Below, piece by piece: positions 10,113 to 23,964 of a stretch of 42,166 bases of DNA. The position numbers were made by a program, and so were the translations under genes. The stretch is from Gallionella sp. (lineage in GTDB: Bacteria > Pseudomonadota > Gammaproteobacteria > Burkholderiales > Gallionellaceae), in the NCBI GenBank assembly GCA_025350405.1, contig JANXXX010000027.1:1-42166 (forward strand), read 5' to 3'. The notes beneath the pieces were generated by a model that saw only the letters and a list, made by a program, of their open reading frames with translations, was not told the origin of the DNA and did no database searches. The stretch's first letter is position 1, and each line of letters begins with the position of its first letter.

Positions 10113-10679
10113 TCACTCAACGTGCGGCAATCGGCGGTGCGGCATTTTCTCCCGCGGACAATGCCCTGGATTGGATTCTGTTATCTCACATCTAGCTAAT
10201 ATATTTTTATCTCCAAAACCGGATATAGTGCACTCACTCTCACCATATATGATTTTTACTGCATTCGTATCAAGCCAAACAACAGAATCGATACTGCTAC
10301 ATTCCGGTCTTGGCATTCGAACTCCGCTTTTTTCCAATTTATTTAAATCGACATTCCATGATTTTTGAATTGTCCAACAACACCCCGCATCTCCATAGAC
10401 GATCTCATCTATTCTCATAATTGGCCTAGAAAATACATCATCATTATGAATAAAAGCCAAGCGATAAAACATGCCCCTAGGGCCTTCCGGAGAATCGTTC
10501 ATAACTGGGGGTAGGTCGGCTGGACCCTTAGACATATAGGATATCCATCTATATTCTGGTTCTGAACCATCAACATCAGTTGGCATGAATTGGCCAGCCT
10601 CTTTGGAGTACGCATTAGAGCTAAATAAAATCAGAAACGACAACAGAAGTATGCTTATCTTGTTGTGACTGAAATTCAT
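10113..10679 (-). CDS. Hypothetical secreted protein, AT-rich orphan
   Basis: A 188-residue protein with a clear signal peptide (ISILLLSFLILFSSNAYSKE). The mature part carries six cysteines, including a CC pair in YGDAGCCWTIQ and single ones in PECSSID, ESECTISG, LARCEI and GHCPRE. I do not recognise the family. Base composition is clearly lower in GC than the neighbours. The gene sits between an interspersed repeat and an unrelated oxidase, which suggests recent acquisition. The last residues overlap sequence adjoining the repeat, so the C-terminus may have been altered by it. It probably acts in the periplasm or outside the cell. Confidence 0.7.
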   Translation of the reverse strand: MNFSHNKISILLLSFLILFSSNAYSKEAGQFMPTDVDGSEPEYRWISYMSKGPADLPPVMNDSPEGPRGMFYRLAFIHNDDVFSRPIMRIDEIVYGDAGCCWTIQKSWNVDLNKLEKSGVRMPRPECSSIDSVVWLDTNAVKIIYGESECTISGFGDKNILARCEITESNPGHCPREKMPHRRLPHVE

Positions 10680-10759
10680 GACTTATATCCTTTATTATGC
10701 CTGCACGAGAATCGGGTCAATATTTGACTGGCCGTTTACGGAACAAAACAGCCACAACA

Positions 10760-12163
10760 CTATAACACCTTCCCCGGATTCATCAGCCCCTGCGGGTCGA
10801 GCGTGCGCTTGATGCTGCGCATCAGCCCCAGCTCCACTGCGCTCTTGTGATGCGCGATCTCTTCGCGCTTCAACTGGCCGAGGCCATGTTCGGCGCTGAT
10901 GCTGCCGCACAATTTTGCCACGACTTCATAGACGATGCGGTTCACCTCGTGTTCGTGCCGCTCGATGAAAGCCTTGTTCCCCGCGGCATCCGGCAGCGAG
11001 GCGTTGTAGTGGATATTGCCGTCACCCATGTGGCCGAAAGCGACGACGCGGATGGTTGGGTATGCCTTGTGCAAAGCGGCATCGGCTTCATGAATAAATT
11101 CCGCCACGCGGCTGACCGGCACGGACACGTCATGCTTGATGCTGACGCCATCGATCTTCTGCGCCTCGCTGATGTTCTTGCGCAGCTTCCACCAGCGCTC
11201 GGCATGCTCCCTGTTGGTGGTGATTTCAAATTCGATAATACCATCACCGTATGTTCGTAGCGCATCGCGTAAGGCCGCGTCCAACGGAACAGCCAGTACA
11301 TCAGTCAATTGGGTGATGATAATCCATTCGTGTTTGCTATCGAACGGTTCGCGCATATCGGGAATGTGTTTGAACACCAGATCGAGGCAAGAACGGGAAA
11401 TGATCTCAAAAGCGCTGATCTTGTCGCCACAGACGGCGCGCAGGTGCGACAACAGCCCGACAGCAGCAGCGGGATCACGTACCGCAATGCACGCCGTCGC
11501 TTCTGCTTTGGGGCGCGGGAACAGTTTCAGCACCGCAGCGGTGATGATGCCGAGCGTGCCTTCCGCACCGATGAACAGATGTTTCAGATCGTAGCCGGTG
11601 TTGTCCTTGCGCAGGCTGCGCAAGCCGTTCCACACGCGCCCGTCCGGCAACACCACTTCCAGACCCAGCACCAGATCGCGCGCATTGCCATAACGCAACA
11701 CGCCGATGCCGCCGGCATTGGTAGAAAGGTTGCCGCCGATTTCGCAGTGCGATGCGATGGCGGTGAGGGCCAGCGGAAACAAGCGATCCTGTTTCTCTGC
11801 CGCGTCGCGCACGCTGGCCTGGGTGCAGCCGGCCTCGACAATCATCGTGTAATTGGTGGGATCGATGGCACGAATCTGATTCATGCGCGACAGATTCAGC
11901 ACGATTTGCGCGCCCTGTTGTAGCGGCACGCTGCCGCCGCACAAACTGGTGTTGCCGCCCTGCGGCACGATGGCGATTTGATTTGCGGCGCACAGCTTCA
12001 CCACCTCGGCGACTTGCTGCGTGCTCGATGGAAACACCACCGCCAGCGCATTGCCCGAATAACGCCCGCGCCAGTCGGTACAGTATGGCGCAGCCGACTC
12101 ATCGGTCAGCACGGCATCGCTGCCGGCCAGCGCAGACAGTGAGTGGATCATATCAACACGCAT
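10760..12163 (-). CDS. FAD-linked oxidase, GlcD/D-2-hydroxyacid dehydrogenase family
   Basis: About 467 residues. The start is the ATG at 12163 (MRVDMIHSLSALAG), which follows GGGGGA, rather than a GTG five codons upstream. The N-terminal FAD-binding (PCMH-type) domain has IVPQGGNTSLCGGSVP and NLSTNAGGIGVLRYGNARDL. The C-terminal FAD-oxidase domain includes the histidine-rich VVAFGHMGDGNIHYN and GSISAEHGLGQLKREEI. These are typical of D-lactate, D-2-hydroxyglutarate and glycolate (GlcD) dehydrogenases. No GlcE or GlcF neighbour is present, so a stand-alone D-2-hydroxyacid dehydrogenase is more likely. The substrate is not determined. Confidence 0.92.
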   Translation of the reverse strand: MRVDMIHSLSALAGSDAVLTDESAAPYCTDWRGRYSGNALAVVFPSSTQQVAEVVKLCAANQIAIVPQGGNTSLCGGSVPLQQGAQIVLNLSRMNQIRAIDPTNYTMIVEAGCTQASVRDAAEKQDRLFPLALTAIASHCEIGGNLSTNAGGIGVLRYGNARDLVLGLEVVLPDGRVWNGLRSLRKDNTGYDLKHLFIGAEGTLGIITAAVLKLFPRPKAEATACIAVRDPAAAVGLLSHLRAVCGDKISAFEIISRSCLDLVFKHIPDMREPFDSKHEWIIITQLTDVLAVPLDAALRDALRTYGDGIIEFEITTNREHAERWWKLRKNISEAQKIDGVSIKHDVSVPVSRVAEFIHEADAALHKAYPTIRVVAFGHMGDGNIHYNASLPDAAGNKAFIERHEHEVNRIVYEVVAKLCGSISAEHGLGQLKREEIAHHKSAVELGLMRSIKRTLDPQGLMNPGKVL

Positions 12164-12223
12164 TATCGTCCCCCGCACAGCGGGTCAAGTGCAAGCGGGA
12201 AAGACAAATGACCCGCGAGATGT

Positions 12224-12601
12224 TCAATATCCGGCGTTGTCATGCGCTCTGGGCAATTCGGCACCACTGGCTATCAGCGCCCAGATCATCCGGGCAATAT
12301 TATCTGTGGCTACAATCGTGTGGTGGTTCCCTGATGCCCGCAACTTGTCCCTGATTTCTTGCCGCACCTCAGCTTCACCAGTGAGATCAAAAAGAATATT
12401 CAGGTCGCCCCCCATCGCAATCAGTTCGTCTATGCTGAGGTTCTTGATGCCACGCGCTTTAGCCAGAGCCAAACCGGAGGTATTCTTTTTTTCCACAACA
12501 GCGACGATCTCGACACTTTCATTGGGTTGCCCCAGCAACTCTACAAGAAAAGCCGATCCCATCTTGCCCAGACCGACGATTGCGATTGATTGTTTTTCCA
12601 T
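12224..12601 (-). CDS. Small NAD(P)-binding Rossmann-fold protein
   Basis: 125 residues. The N-terminus IAIVGLGKMGSAFLVELLG is a dinucleotide-binding GxGxxG motif, followed by an acidic residue near the end of strand 2 (VAVVEKK). The pattern resembles the N-terminal domain of Gfo/Idh/MocA oxidoreductases or aspartate/homoserine dehydrogenases, but the catalytic C-terminal domain is absent. It may be a genuine single-domain nucleotide sensor or a truncated remnant. It has a good site (AGAGGGATGTC before ATG), and it ends 60 bp before the oxidase start on the same strand. Function unknown. Confidence 0.75.
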   Translation of the reverse strand: MEKQSIAIVGLGKMGSAFLVELLGQPNESVEIVAVVEKKNTSGLALAKARGIKNLSIDELIAMGGDLNILFDLTGEAEVRQEIRDKLRASGNHHTIVATDNIARMIWALIASGAELPRAHDNAGY

Positions 12602-12662
12602 GACATCCCTCTAGAGTCGAACAAATAATTCCAATTACTCACCTAACGCGACAACAACCCAA

Positions 12663-13388
12663 CTAGCGGGGACTTTTCAACAACCACATCTGGTACAGCG
12701 ATGTGAAGATCATCACCGTCGAGGCCAGACTGTAACCAAAGCCGCCTATTATCACCAGCCAGGCAAAGTTCGGATTGAATTTGGTCAGCCACCATGACGC
12801 AACGTCCAGCATCAGAAACGCGAACGGAAAGAAAATCAGCCCCGCTTTGACCAGCGTGCTGAAGCCTGAGGCAAAACTGAATATCCAACCCACGAAAAAG
12901 AAAATGAAGGCGATGCCGAAAAGATGAATGTGCGAAACCCGCGTCAAGGTGGTCACGCTCGCGCCCAAATCAACGGCCGCAATTTTCTGCATCGCCTCCT
13001 TTTCGCCGACGTTGACGATACCCGGCATGTTGGCATGGCAGCCGACGCAATACTGCTCGGTCAGCGGCTTGATGGTGGCTTCCCATTCATTCACCGGTGC
13101 GCCGGCACGCGCCCACTTGATCATGGCCAGGCGCGCCTCCGGAGGCGCATTATCTTTCATCGAACCGTTAAGCTTGGCCTCCAGCTTGGAGCCGCTGCGG
13201 TCGCCATAATAGCTATACACGATGTCGTCTATCGAAAGGCCGAACTTGCCATCCGCCATGCCGTGGGTCAGCATGATTTGCATGCCTGCCATCAGCAAGC
13301 CCAGGCCGATGACCAGCAAATAACCGGTGAAGAGTGCCTTGAGTGGCAATGACAGGTGTGCCAAAGCGCTATTGTTTATTTCTTTCAT
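12663..13388 (-). CDS. Membrane protein with a single c-type haem site
   Basis: 241 residues. One transmembrane helix (about 18-40) is followed by a roughly 100-residue periplasmic segment with one CxxCH haem site (C114, C117, H118 in YCVGCHAN), then three more transmembrane helices (about 152-173, 176-202 and 208-237). H153 and H155 in VSHIHLFGIAFIFFF could be membrane haem ligands or simply conserved. The topology suggests an electron-transfer membrane cytochrome of the inner membrane. I do not recognise a named family. It has a strong AAAGGAG site and its own TATAAT box; the small Rossmann gene follows 61 bp downstream. Confidence 0.82.
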   Translation of the reverse strand: MKEINNSALAHLSLPLKALFTGYLLVIGLGLLMAGMQIMLTHGMADGKFGLSIDDIVYSYYGDRSGSKLEAKLNGSMKDNAPPEARLAMIKWARAGAPVNEWEATIKPLTEQYCVGCHANMPGIVNVGEKEAMQKIAAVDLGASVTTLTRVSHIHLFGIAFIFFFVGWIFSFASGFSTLVKAGLIFFPFAFLMLDVASWWLTKFNPNFAWLVIIGGFGYSLASTVMIFTSLYQMWLLKSPR

Positions 13389-13418
13389 GCTGTCTCTCCT
13401 TTATTGGTATTTTCGCGC

Positions 13419-13424
13419 ATTATA
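13419..13424 (-). promoter_or_regulatory. Candidate cytochrome gene promoter -10
   Basis: Perfect TATAAT on the minus strand, 30 bp before the ATG of the haem protein. The -35 region is poor, which could mean an activator-dependent promoter. Confidence 0.4.
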
Positions 13425-13540
13425 CCTCCGGCAATTGCGGCACATTTCCGATACTACATGCCACGACCTCAAAATCATCCAGCCGTGTAAAAATCCAAAT
13501 GAAAGCAAATGCAATGAAAATCACTCCGCACGTATAAGCA

Positions 13541-15772
13541 CTAAAACTCCAACGGATCGATGTCCAGCGAGCAGCGCAGTTTTTGCGCGGGCAGCGCGTC
13601 CAGCGGCGGTTGCCATGCGCGCAAAAACTGCTGCAAGGCTTTGCGCGATGCTGCCTGGATCAGCAATTGCGCGCGCAGGTGGTTGGCGCGGCGCGGCAGC
13701 GCGGCGGGCACTACACCGAGGATTTCCACTTCATGTTGGAGTGCAACCGCAGCGGCACGCGCGTCATTCAAAAAACGGTACACCTCGTTTTCCTGCTTGC
13801 CCTCGGCACGCAGCATCGCCTGAAACATGAACGGCGGAAAGCCCGCCATCTTGCGCTCAGCCAGCTGCGATGCTGCCCAGCCTTCGAAGTCGTGGGTTTG
13901 CAAGGCGCGAAACAACGGGTGATCGGGGAAGGCAGTCTGGATGATCACCTCGCCGGGCTTGTCCGCACGTCCGGCGCGTCCCGCCACCTGCACCAGTTGC
14001 GCGAACAGTTTTTCCGGCGCGCGGAAATCGCTGCTGTACAGCGCACTGTCCGGATTGAGCACACCCACTAAAGTTAGTTCGGGAAAGTCGTGCCCCTTGG
14101 CAAGCATTTGCGTTCCCACCAAAATATCCACTTCATTCGCATGTATCTGCTCGCGCATGGTCTGCCAAGCGCGCTTGTTGCGCGTGCTGTCGCGGTCTAC
14201 ACGCAGGATGCGCGCATCCGGGAAGCGTTGCTGCAACACGCTTTCCACTCGCTGTGTGCCGCTGCCGACCGGATGCAGATCGGCATTGCCGCAACTCGGG
14301 CAGGCTTGAGGCACGCGTATCTGGTAACCGCAATGATGGCAGCGCAGGCGTTGCTCGTTAAGGTGCAACACCATCTTGCCCGCGCAATGCTTGCAACCGG
14401 ACAACCAGCCGCAACCGGTACACATCAGCACCGGCGCATAGCCGCGCCGGTTGATGAACAGCAGGCTCTGCTCCTTGCGTGCTATGCGCAGCGCGATCTC
14501 GCGCAGCAGGTTTTCGCTGATGCCGTGGTGCATGATAGTCTGCGTGATGTTGATGCTGCGCACTTTGGGCAGACTCGCTGCAGCCAGCGCCCGCCCGGTC
14601 AGCTTGAGCATCCGGTAACGCCCGTTTTGCGCATTGTGATAACTCTCCAGCGACGGCGTGGCCGAACCCAGCACGATAGGCACACCGCACTGATTGGCGC
14701 GAAAGATCGCCACATCGCGCGCCGAATAGCGCAAGCCATCCTGCTGCTTGAACGAACTGTCGTGCTCCTCGTCGACGATGAGCAGCGCAAGCTTGGGCAT
14801 CTCTGTGAACACCGACAGGCGCGTGCCGAGCACGATCTGCGCCGCACCCAGTTGCGCCTGTTGCCAGTTATGCAAACGCTCGCCTTCCGATAGTCCGCTA
14901 TGCAGGCTGACCAGGTTCACATCGGGAAGACGGCTGCGGAAATAATTTTCCAATTGCGGCGTCAGATTGATCTCAGGCACCAGCAGCAACACCTGCCCGC
15001 CGCGCTGCAACACAGCATGCATCAGATGCACATACACCTCGGTCTTGCCACTGCCGGTGATGCCGTGCAACAGGAAGCAGGCATAGCCGCTGGCTTGCGT
15101 GACGGCATCTACCGCCAGCTGCTGTTCGCTGGTCAACGTGTGCGCGTTATCGAATGTATGTTTGTGAGTATCACCAACCGTTCGCCCCATAGAGCTTTTG
15201 GTCGGGCACCCGCCTGAGCTTGTCGAAGGGAGGTGGACATCCGAATAACTTTCCACCCACCCCTCTGCCATCAACCCTTTAAGTTGCCCACCCACCGTTG
15301 CCGACAACGCCTTCAACTGCGCCAGATTGCACGGTTGCTCGGCAAGTTTCAAAAGAATGCGCCGCTGTACCACTTTGCGTTTTGGAAAAGTTTCAAAGTC
15401 GAGCGCCGCGCCGCTAGCACTCAGACGATAACTCAGTATTGGCTTGCTGATGACCGGCTTGTCGGAACGCAGCCGCACCGGTAACGCCGACAGCACCGTC
15501 TGCCCGATCGGGAACCGGTAATAGTCGCTGCAAAAACGCAGCAGGTCGAGCAACCCCGCCGACAGCGGTGCGCTGTCGTGCAACACCTGCGTCACCGGCT
15601 TGATGCGCTCAGGCGACACATCCGTCGTGGCCACGCATTCCATCACCATTCCGACCAACTGCCTTCGCCCGAACGGCACGATCACACGCTGGCCGACTTC
15701 AACGCCCTCAGCCACCGTGTAATCGAACAGGGTGGACAGCGGGACATCAAGGGCGACGCGGACTATGGACAT
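13541..15772 (-). CDS. priA: Primosomal protein N' (replication restart helicase PriA)
   Basis: About 743 residues from MSIVRVALDVPLSTLFDYTV; the frame is open 25 codons further upstream but that part reads through a terminator hairpin. PriA reloads the replisome at stalled forks. Visible parts are the N-terminal 3' DNA-binding domain, the Walker A in LLHGITGSGKTEVYVHLM, DEEH in LLIVDEEHDSSFKQQDG, helicase motifs (VLGSATPSLESYHNA, VAGRAGRADKPGEVIIQTA) and the zinc-binding cysteines (CTGCGWLSGCKHC, CHHCGYQ, CPSCGNA). The linker before the helicase domain contains an interspersed repeat in frame (HLPSTSSGG), which lengthens it. Confidence 0.97.
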   Translation of the reverse strand: MSIVRVALDVPLSTLFDYTVAEGVEVGQRVIVPFGRRQLVGMVMECVATTDVSPERIKPVTQVLHDSAPLSAGLLDLLRFCSDYYRFPIGQTVLSALPVRLRSDKPVISKPILSYRLSASGAALDFETFPKRKVVQRRILLKLAEQPCNLAQLKALSATVGGQLKGLMAEGWVESYSDVHLPSTSSGGCPTKSSMGRTVGDTHKHTFDNAHTLTSEQQLAVDAVTQASGYACFLLHGITGSGKTEVYVHLMHAVLQRGGQVLLLVPEINLTPQLENYFRSRLPDVNLVSLHSGLSEGERLHNWQQAQLGAAQIVLGTRLSVFTEMPKLALLIVDEEHDSSFKQQDGLRYSARDVAIFRANQCGVPIVLGSATPSLESYHNAQNGRYRMLKLTGRALAAASLPKVRSINITQTIMHHGISENLLREIALRIARKEQSLLFINRRGYAPVLMCTGCGWLSGCKHCAGKMVLHLNEQRLRCHHCGYQIRVPQACPSCGNADLHPVGSGTQRVESVLQQRFPDARILRVDRDSTRNKRAWQTMREQIHANEVDILVGTQMLAKGHDFPELTLVGVLNPDSALYSSDFRAPEKLFAQLVQVAGRAGRADKPGEVIIQTAFPDHPLFRALQTHDFEGWAASQLAERKMAGFPPFMFQAMLRAEGKQENEVYRFLNDARAAAVALQHEVEILGVVPAALPRRANHLRAQLLIQAASRKALQQFLRAWQPPLDALPAQKLRCSLDIDPLEF
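15213..15230. repeat. Interspersed CTTCGACAAGCTCAG-type repeat inside priA
   Basis: CCTGAGCTTGTCGAAGGG matches the widespread proteobacterial CCCTTCGACAAGCTCAGG intergenic repeat. A 14-base copy of its core recurs at 29636-29649. Here it is within the priA reading frame, in the linker between the DNA-binding and helicase domains, and does not break the frame. Confidence 0.75.
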
Positions 15773-15812
15773 ATTTTTCAAACCATCAACGTTGCGATTG
15801 TCGCAGAAATGC

Positions 15813-15841
15813 AAAAGCCGCAGGGAATGCCTGCGGCTTTT
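15813..15841 (-). terminator. Intrinsic terminator of gltB-gltD-hemE
   Basis: AAAAGCCGCAGG and CCTGCGGCTTTT form a perfect 12-bp stem with a five-base loop, 16 bp after the hemE stop. T-runs flank both sides, so it can work in both directions. It separates hemE from priA. Confidence 0.9.
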
Positions 15842-15856
15842 GTTCAAACCATCAAT

Positions 15857-16921
15857 CTAATGATATTTTCTGCTCAACTCATGCACCGCCGCAACCAGCA
15901 CTGCCGCGTGTTCCGGATCGGAATGCTGCGAAATGCCGTGGCCGAGGTTGAACACATGACCGCTACCGTAACCATAGCTACCGAGGATCTGATCCACTTC
16001 TTTGCGGATTGCATCCGGCGAAGCGAACAGCACAGCCGGATCCATGTTGCCTTGCAGTGCAACCTTGCTGCCGATGCGCTGACGCGCGATGCCGATATCT
16101 ATGGTCCAGTCCAGGCCTACTGCATCGCAGCCGGTGTTGGCGATACTTTCGAGCCACAAGCCGCCGCCCTTGGTGAACACGATGGATGGAATCTTCACAC
16201 CATCTTTTTCCTTGATCAAACCATCGACGATGCGATGCGTGTAGGCCAGCGAGAATTCATGGAATGCCGCATGGGACAGCACGCCGCCCCATGAGTCGAA
16301 AATCATCACGGCTTGCGCGCCCGCTTCGATCTGCGCATTCAGGTAAGCGATCACCGCCTGGGTAGTCACTTCGAGGATGTGGTGCATCAGCTTGGGTTCG
16401 TTGTACATCAAGGTCTTGACCTTGGCGTAGTCGTCGCTGCCGCCGCCTTCGACCATGTAGCAAGACAGGGTGAACGGGCTGCCGGAGAAGCCGATCAGCG
16501 GCACGCTGCCGTTCAGCGCCTTGCGTATCTGCGTCACCGCGTCGGTGACGTATTTCAAATCCTTGCCGATGTCCGGCACGCGCAACGCCTTGATCGCCGC
16601 CGCATCATTCAGGGGGCGCTCGAACTTCGGGCCTTCGCCTTCGGAGAAATACAAACCCAGGCCCATCGCATCCGGCACGGTGAGGATGTCGGAGAACAGG
16701 ATCGCCGCATCCAGCGGGAAACGCTCCAGCGGCTGCAGTGTGACTTCGGTAGCGTAGTCCGGGTTCTTGCACAGACCGAGGAAGCTGCCGGCGCGCTTGC
16801 GCGTCTCGCGGTATTCCGGCAAATAGCGGCCGGCCTGGCGCATCATCCACAGCGGAGTGTATTCGGTTGGCTGACGCAACAGTGCGCGCAGGAAGGTGTC
16901 GTTTTTTAGTTTGAAGTTCAT
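15857..16921 (-). CDS. hemE: Uroporphyrinogen decarboxylase
   Basis: 354 residues, normal length. It decarboxylates the four acetate side chains of uroporphyrinogen III to give coproporphyrinogen III in haem synthesis. Signatures: [19 protein letters not shown] near the N-terminus, [19 protein letters not shown] with the catalytic aspartate, and [17 protein letters not shown]. The C-terminal [19 protein letters not shown] is typical. The start lies 33 bp after gltD on the same strand, so it is probably transcribed with gltBD. Confidence 0.98.
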   Translation of the reverse strand: MNFKLKNDTFLRALLRQPTEYTPLWMMRQAGRYLPEYRETRKRAGSFLGLCKNPDYATEVTLQPLERFPLDAAILFSDILTVPDAMGLGLYFSEGEGPKFERPLNDAAAIKALRVPDIGKDLKYVTDAVTQIRKALNGSVPLIGFSGSPFTLSCYMVEGGGSDDYAKVKTLMYNEPKLMHHILEVTTQAVIAYLNAQIEAGAQAVMIFDSWGGVLSHAAFHEFSLAYTHRIVDGLIKEKDGVKIPSIVFTKGGGLWLESIANTGCDAVGLDWTIDIGIARQRIGSKVALQGNMDPAVLFASPDAIRKEVDQILGSYGYGSGHVFNLGHGISQHSDPEHAAVLVAAVHELSRKYH

Positions 16922-16954
16922 GATTCTCTCTTTTTAATTAAATTCTAAAACTGC

Positions 16955-18408
16955 TTAACGAGGCAAAACGGAACTACCCATCAAAAACTCGTCGACAGAG
17001 CGTGCGCACTGACGGCCTTCGCGTATCGCCCATACCACCAGCGATTGCCCGCGACGCATGTCGCCTGCAGCGAATACCTTGTCTTTGCTGGTGCGGTAAT
17101 TTTCCGTGTCGGCCTTGGTGTTGCCGCGCGCGTCTTTTTCCACACCGAAGGCATCCAGCACCTTCTGCTCCGGGCTGACGAAGCCCATTGCCAGCAATAC
17201 TAAATCGGCCTTCATCTCGAATTCGCTGCCGGCGATCTCGTTCATCTTGCCGTCTTTCCATTCCACGCGCACCGCGCGCAGCTTCTCGACCTTGCCATTA
17301 CTGCCGATGAATTCCTTGGTGGCAATCGCCCAGTCCCGGTTACAACCTTCTTCATGCGAGCTGGAGGTGCGCAGCTTCATCGGCCAGTTCGGCCATACCA
17401 GGGATTTGTTTTCTTTTTCCGGCGGGCGCGGCATCACTTCGAATTGCGTGACCGACAATGCGCCATGGCGATTCGAGGTGCCCACGCAATCGGAGCCGGT
17501 ATCGCCGCCACCGATCACGATCACGTGCTTGCCATCGGCACGAATCGGATTGCGTCCGTCGCCCGCCACCTCCTTGTTTTGCGGGATCAGGAATTCAAGC
17601 GCGTAGTGCACGCCCTGCAATTCGCGCCCCGGTACCGGCAGATCGCGCGGTGCTTCTGCGCCACCAGCCAGGATCACCGCATCGAATCTTTTCAGCAACT
17701 CGTCGGGGCTGATGGTTTTTTTCGCATCGTTGGTTGTACCTTTAGCAGGTGCATCCTTGCCGATGAAAGTGCTGGTCTGGAATTTGACGCCTTCGGCTGC
17801 CAGTTGCGCCATGCGCCAGTCGATCAGGCGCTTGTCGAGTTTGAAATCGGGGATGCCGTAGCGCATCAAACCGCCGATGCGGCTGTTCTTCTCGAACACT
17901 GTCACGCTGTGACCCACGCGCGCCAATTGCTGCGCGGCTGCCAGCCCGGCGGGGCCGGAGCCGACCACGGCGACTTTCTTGCCGGTCTTGTTCGCTGAGG
18001 GTTGCGGCAATACCCAGCCACTCTCGCCGCCCTTGTCGATGATCGCATGCTCGATGGACTTGATGCCCACCGCATCGTTGTTGATGTTCAGCGTGCAGGC
18101 CGCTTCGCATGGCGCGGGGCAGATGCGTCCGGTGATTTCCGGAAAGTTGTTGGTGGAATGCAACACGTCCAGCGCTTCGCGCCAGTTGCCGCGATACACC
18201 AGATCGTTCCAGTCCGGGATGATGTTGTTGACCGGGCAGCCCGTGGTGCAGAACGGGATGCCGCAATCCATGCAGCGCGCGCCTTGTGTCTTGGCTTGAT
18301 CATCGTTGAGGTGCAGCACGAACTCGTTATAGTTCTTGCGCCGGTCTGCCACGGGCAGGCTGGCTTCGCTCAAACGTTGAAACTCCATGAATCCAGTTGG
18401 CTTGCCCA

Positions 18409-18409
<1 letters not shown>
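16955..18409 (-). CDS. gltD: Glutamate synthase (NADPH) small subunit
   Basis: 484 residues. The small subunit passes NADPH electrons through FAD and Fe-S clusters to GltB. The N-terminal cysteine groups are [20 protein letters not shown] and [11 protein letters not shown]. The FAD-binding motif is [21 protein letters not shown] and the NADPH-binding motif [21 protein letters not shown]. The C-terminal [21 protein letters not shown] is the usual FAD contact. Its ATG overlaps the gltB stop codon by one base (TAATG), so translation is coupled. Confidence 0.98.
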
Positions 18410-23109
<4,700 letters not shown>

Positions 23110-23410
23110 GTGTTCCCCAGTTCAAACTAAAAGCACAATTCATTAGAGCCAAAAAATGACGCCACACGCCGCCACGTCAAATTCAAAAGCGAAAGGGCGG
23201 GAATTTTACCTTGTCTGGGGATGATGGGCAACTCTCTGGAAGTCCTGAGCACCTTCCCGGGATGTTTTTTAAATGATGCATGATTAATTCAGTCAAACAG
23301 AAGAGTGGCCCAATGTAGGAGGTTTGGTTTCGACGCAGGCTGATATGCCTCCATAAAGCATTCGGGCTAGAATGCGCGACTGCAAATCATCCGATCACAA
23401 CGACACCCAT
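23110..23410. other. Divergent intergenic region gltB / yaeQ
   Basis: 301 bp containing both divergent promoters. I see no perfect -35/-10 pair, no riboswitch-like fold and no ORF. A TAGAAT (23367-23372) may serve as -10 for the yaeQ side, giving a short leader before the ATG at 23411. Confidence 0.4.
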
Positions 23411-23962
23411 ATGGCCATCAAAGCAACCGTCTTCAAAGCCGCACTCCAGATCGCCGACATGGATAGGCATTATTACGCCGATCATGCGTTGACGCTGGCG
23501 CGGCATCCATCGGAAACCGATGAGCGCATGATGGTGCGCCTGCTCGCCTTTGCGCTATACGCGGACGACGCGCTGACCTTCGGCAAAGGCATGAGCAGCG
23601 ACGACGAGCCCGACCTGTGGCACAAGGATCTGACCGGCGCGATCGAACGCTGGATAGAAGTCGGCCTGCCCGATGAGCGCGAGATTCGCAAAGCCAGCGG
23701 ACGCGCCGAGCAGGTCGTGGTCGTCAGCTACGGCCGTGCTGCCGATATCTGGTGGAATGAGAATAGCAGCAAATTGCAGCGCCTGGATAACCTCACCGTA
23801 TTCAAGCTGGCCAGCAATACCACGCTGGCGCTTGCCGCCCTGGCCAGCCGCACGATGCAACTGCAATGCACGATCCAGGAAGGCCACATCATGATGACCA
23901 GCGATGCCGGCATGATCGAAGTCGAACCTAAAGTATTGCAGGGGAGTTTCCGTTCAGGTTAG
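23411..23962 (+). CDS. yaeQ: YaeQ family protein
   Basis: 183 residues from MAIKATVFKAALQIADMDRH; the 13 codons upstream in the same frame are not family-like. YaeQ proteins have a PD-(D/E)XK nuclease-like fold but unknown activity; the E. coli gene was linked to suppression of loss of the elongation factor RfaH. Conserved segments visible are HPSETDERMMVRLLAFALYA, DDEPDLWHKDLTG, WIEVGLPDEREIRKASGRA and VVVVSYGRAADIWW. It is two bases before the ychJ-like gene, so the pair is an operon. Confidence 0.93.
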   Translation: MAIKATVFKAALQIADMDRHYYADHALTLARHPSETDERMMVRLLAFALYADDALTFGKGMSSDDEPDLWHKDLTGAIERWIEVGLPDEREIRKASGRAEQVVVVSYGRAADIWWNENSSKLQRLDNLTVFKLASNTTLALAALASRTMQLQCTIQEGHIMMTSDAGMIEVEPKVLQGSFRSG

Positions 23963-23964
23963 CA

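Noticed and set aside
10695-10910. Short minus-strand ORF overlapping the oxidase 3' end
   Set aside because: Out-of-frame with the oxidase and without a ribosome site or recognisable product.
12164-12178. GTG start for the FAD oxidase, five codons upstream
   Set aside because: The ATG at 12163 has GGGGGA at correct spacing; the GTG lies upstream of that site.
15773-15847. N-terminal extension of priA
   Set aside because: It would translate through the hemE terminator hairpin and has no homology-like sequence.
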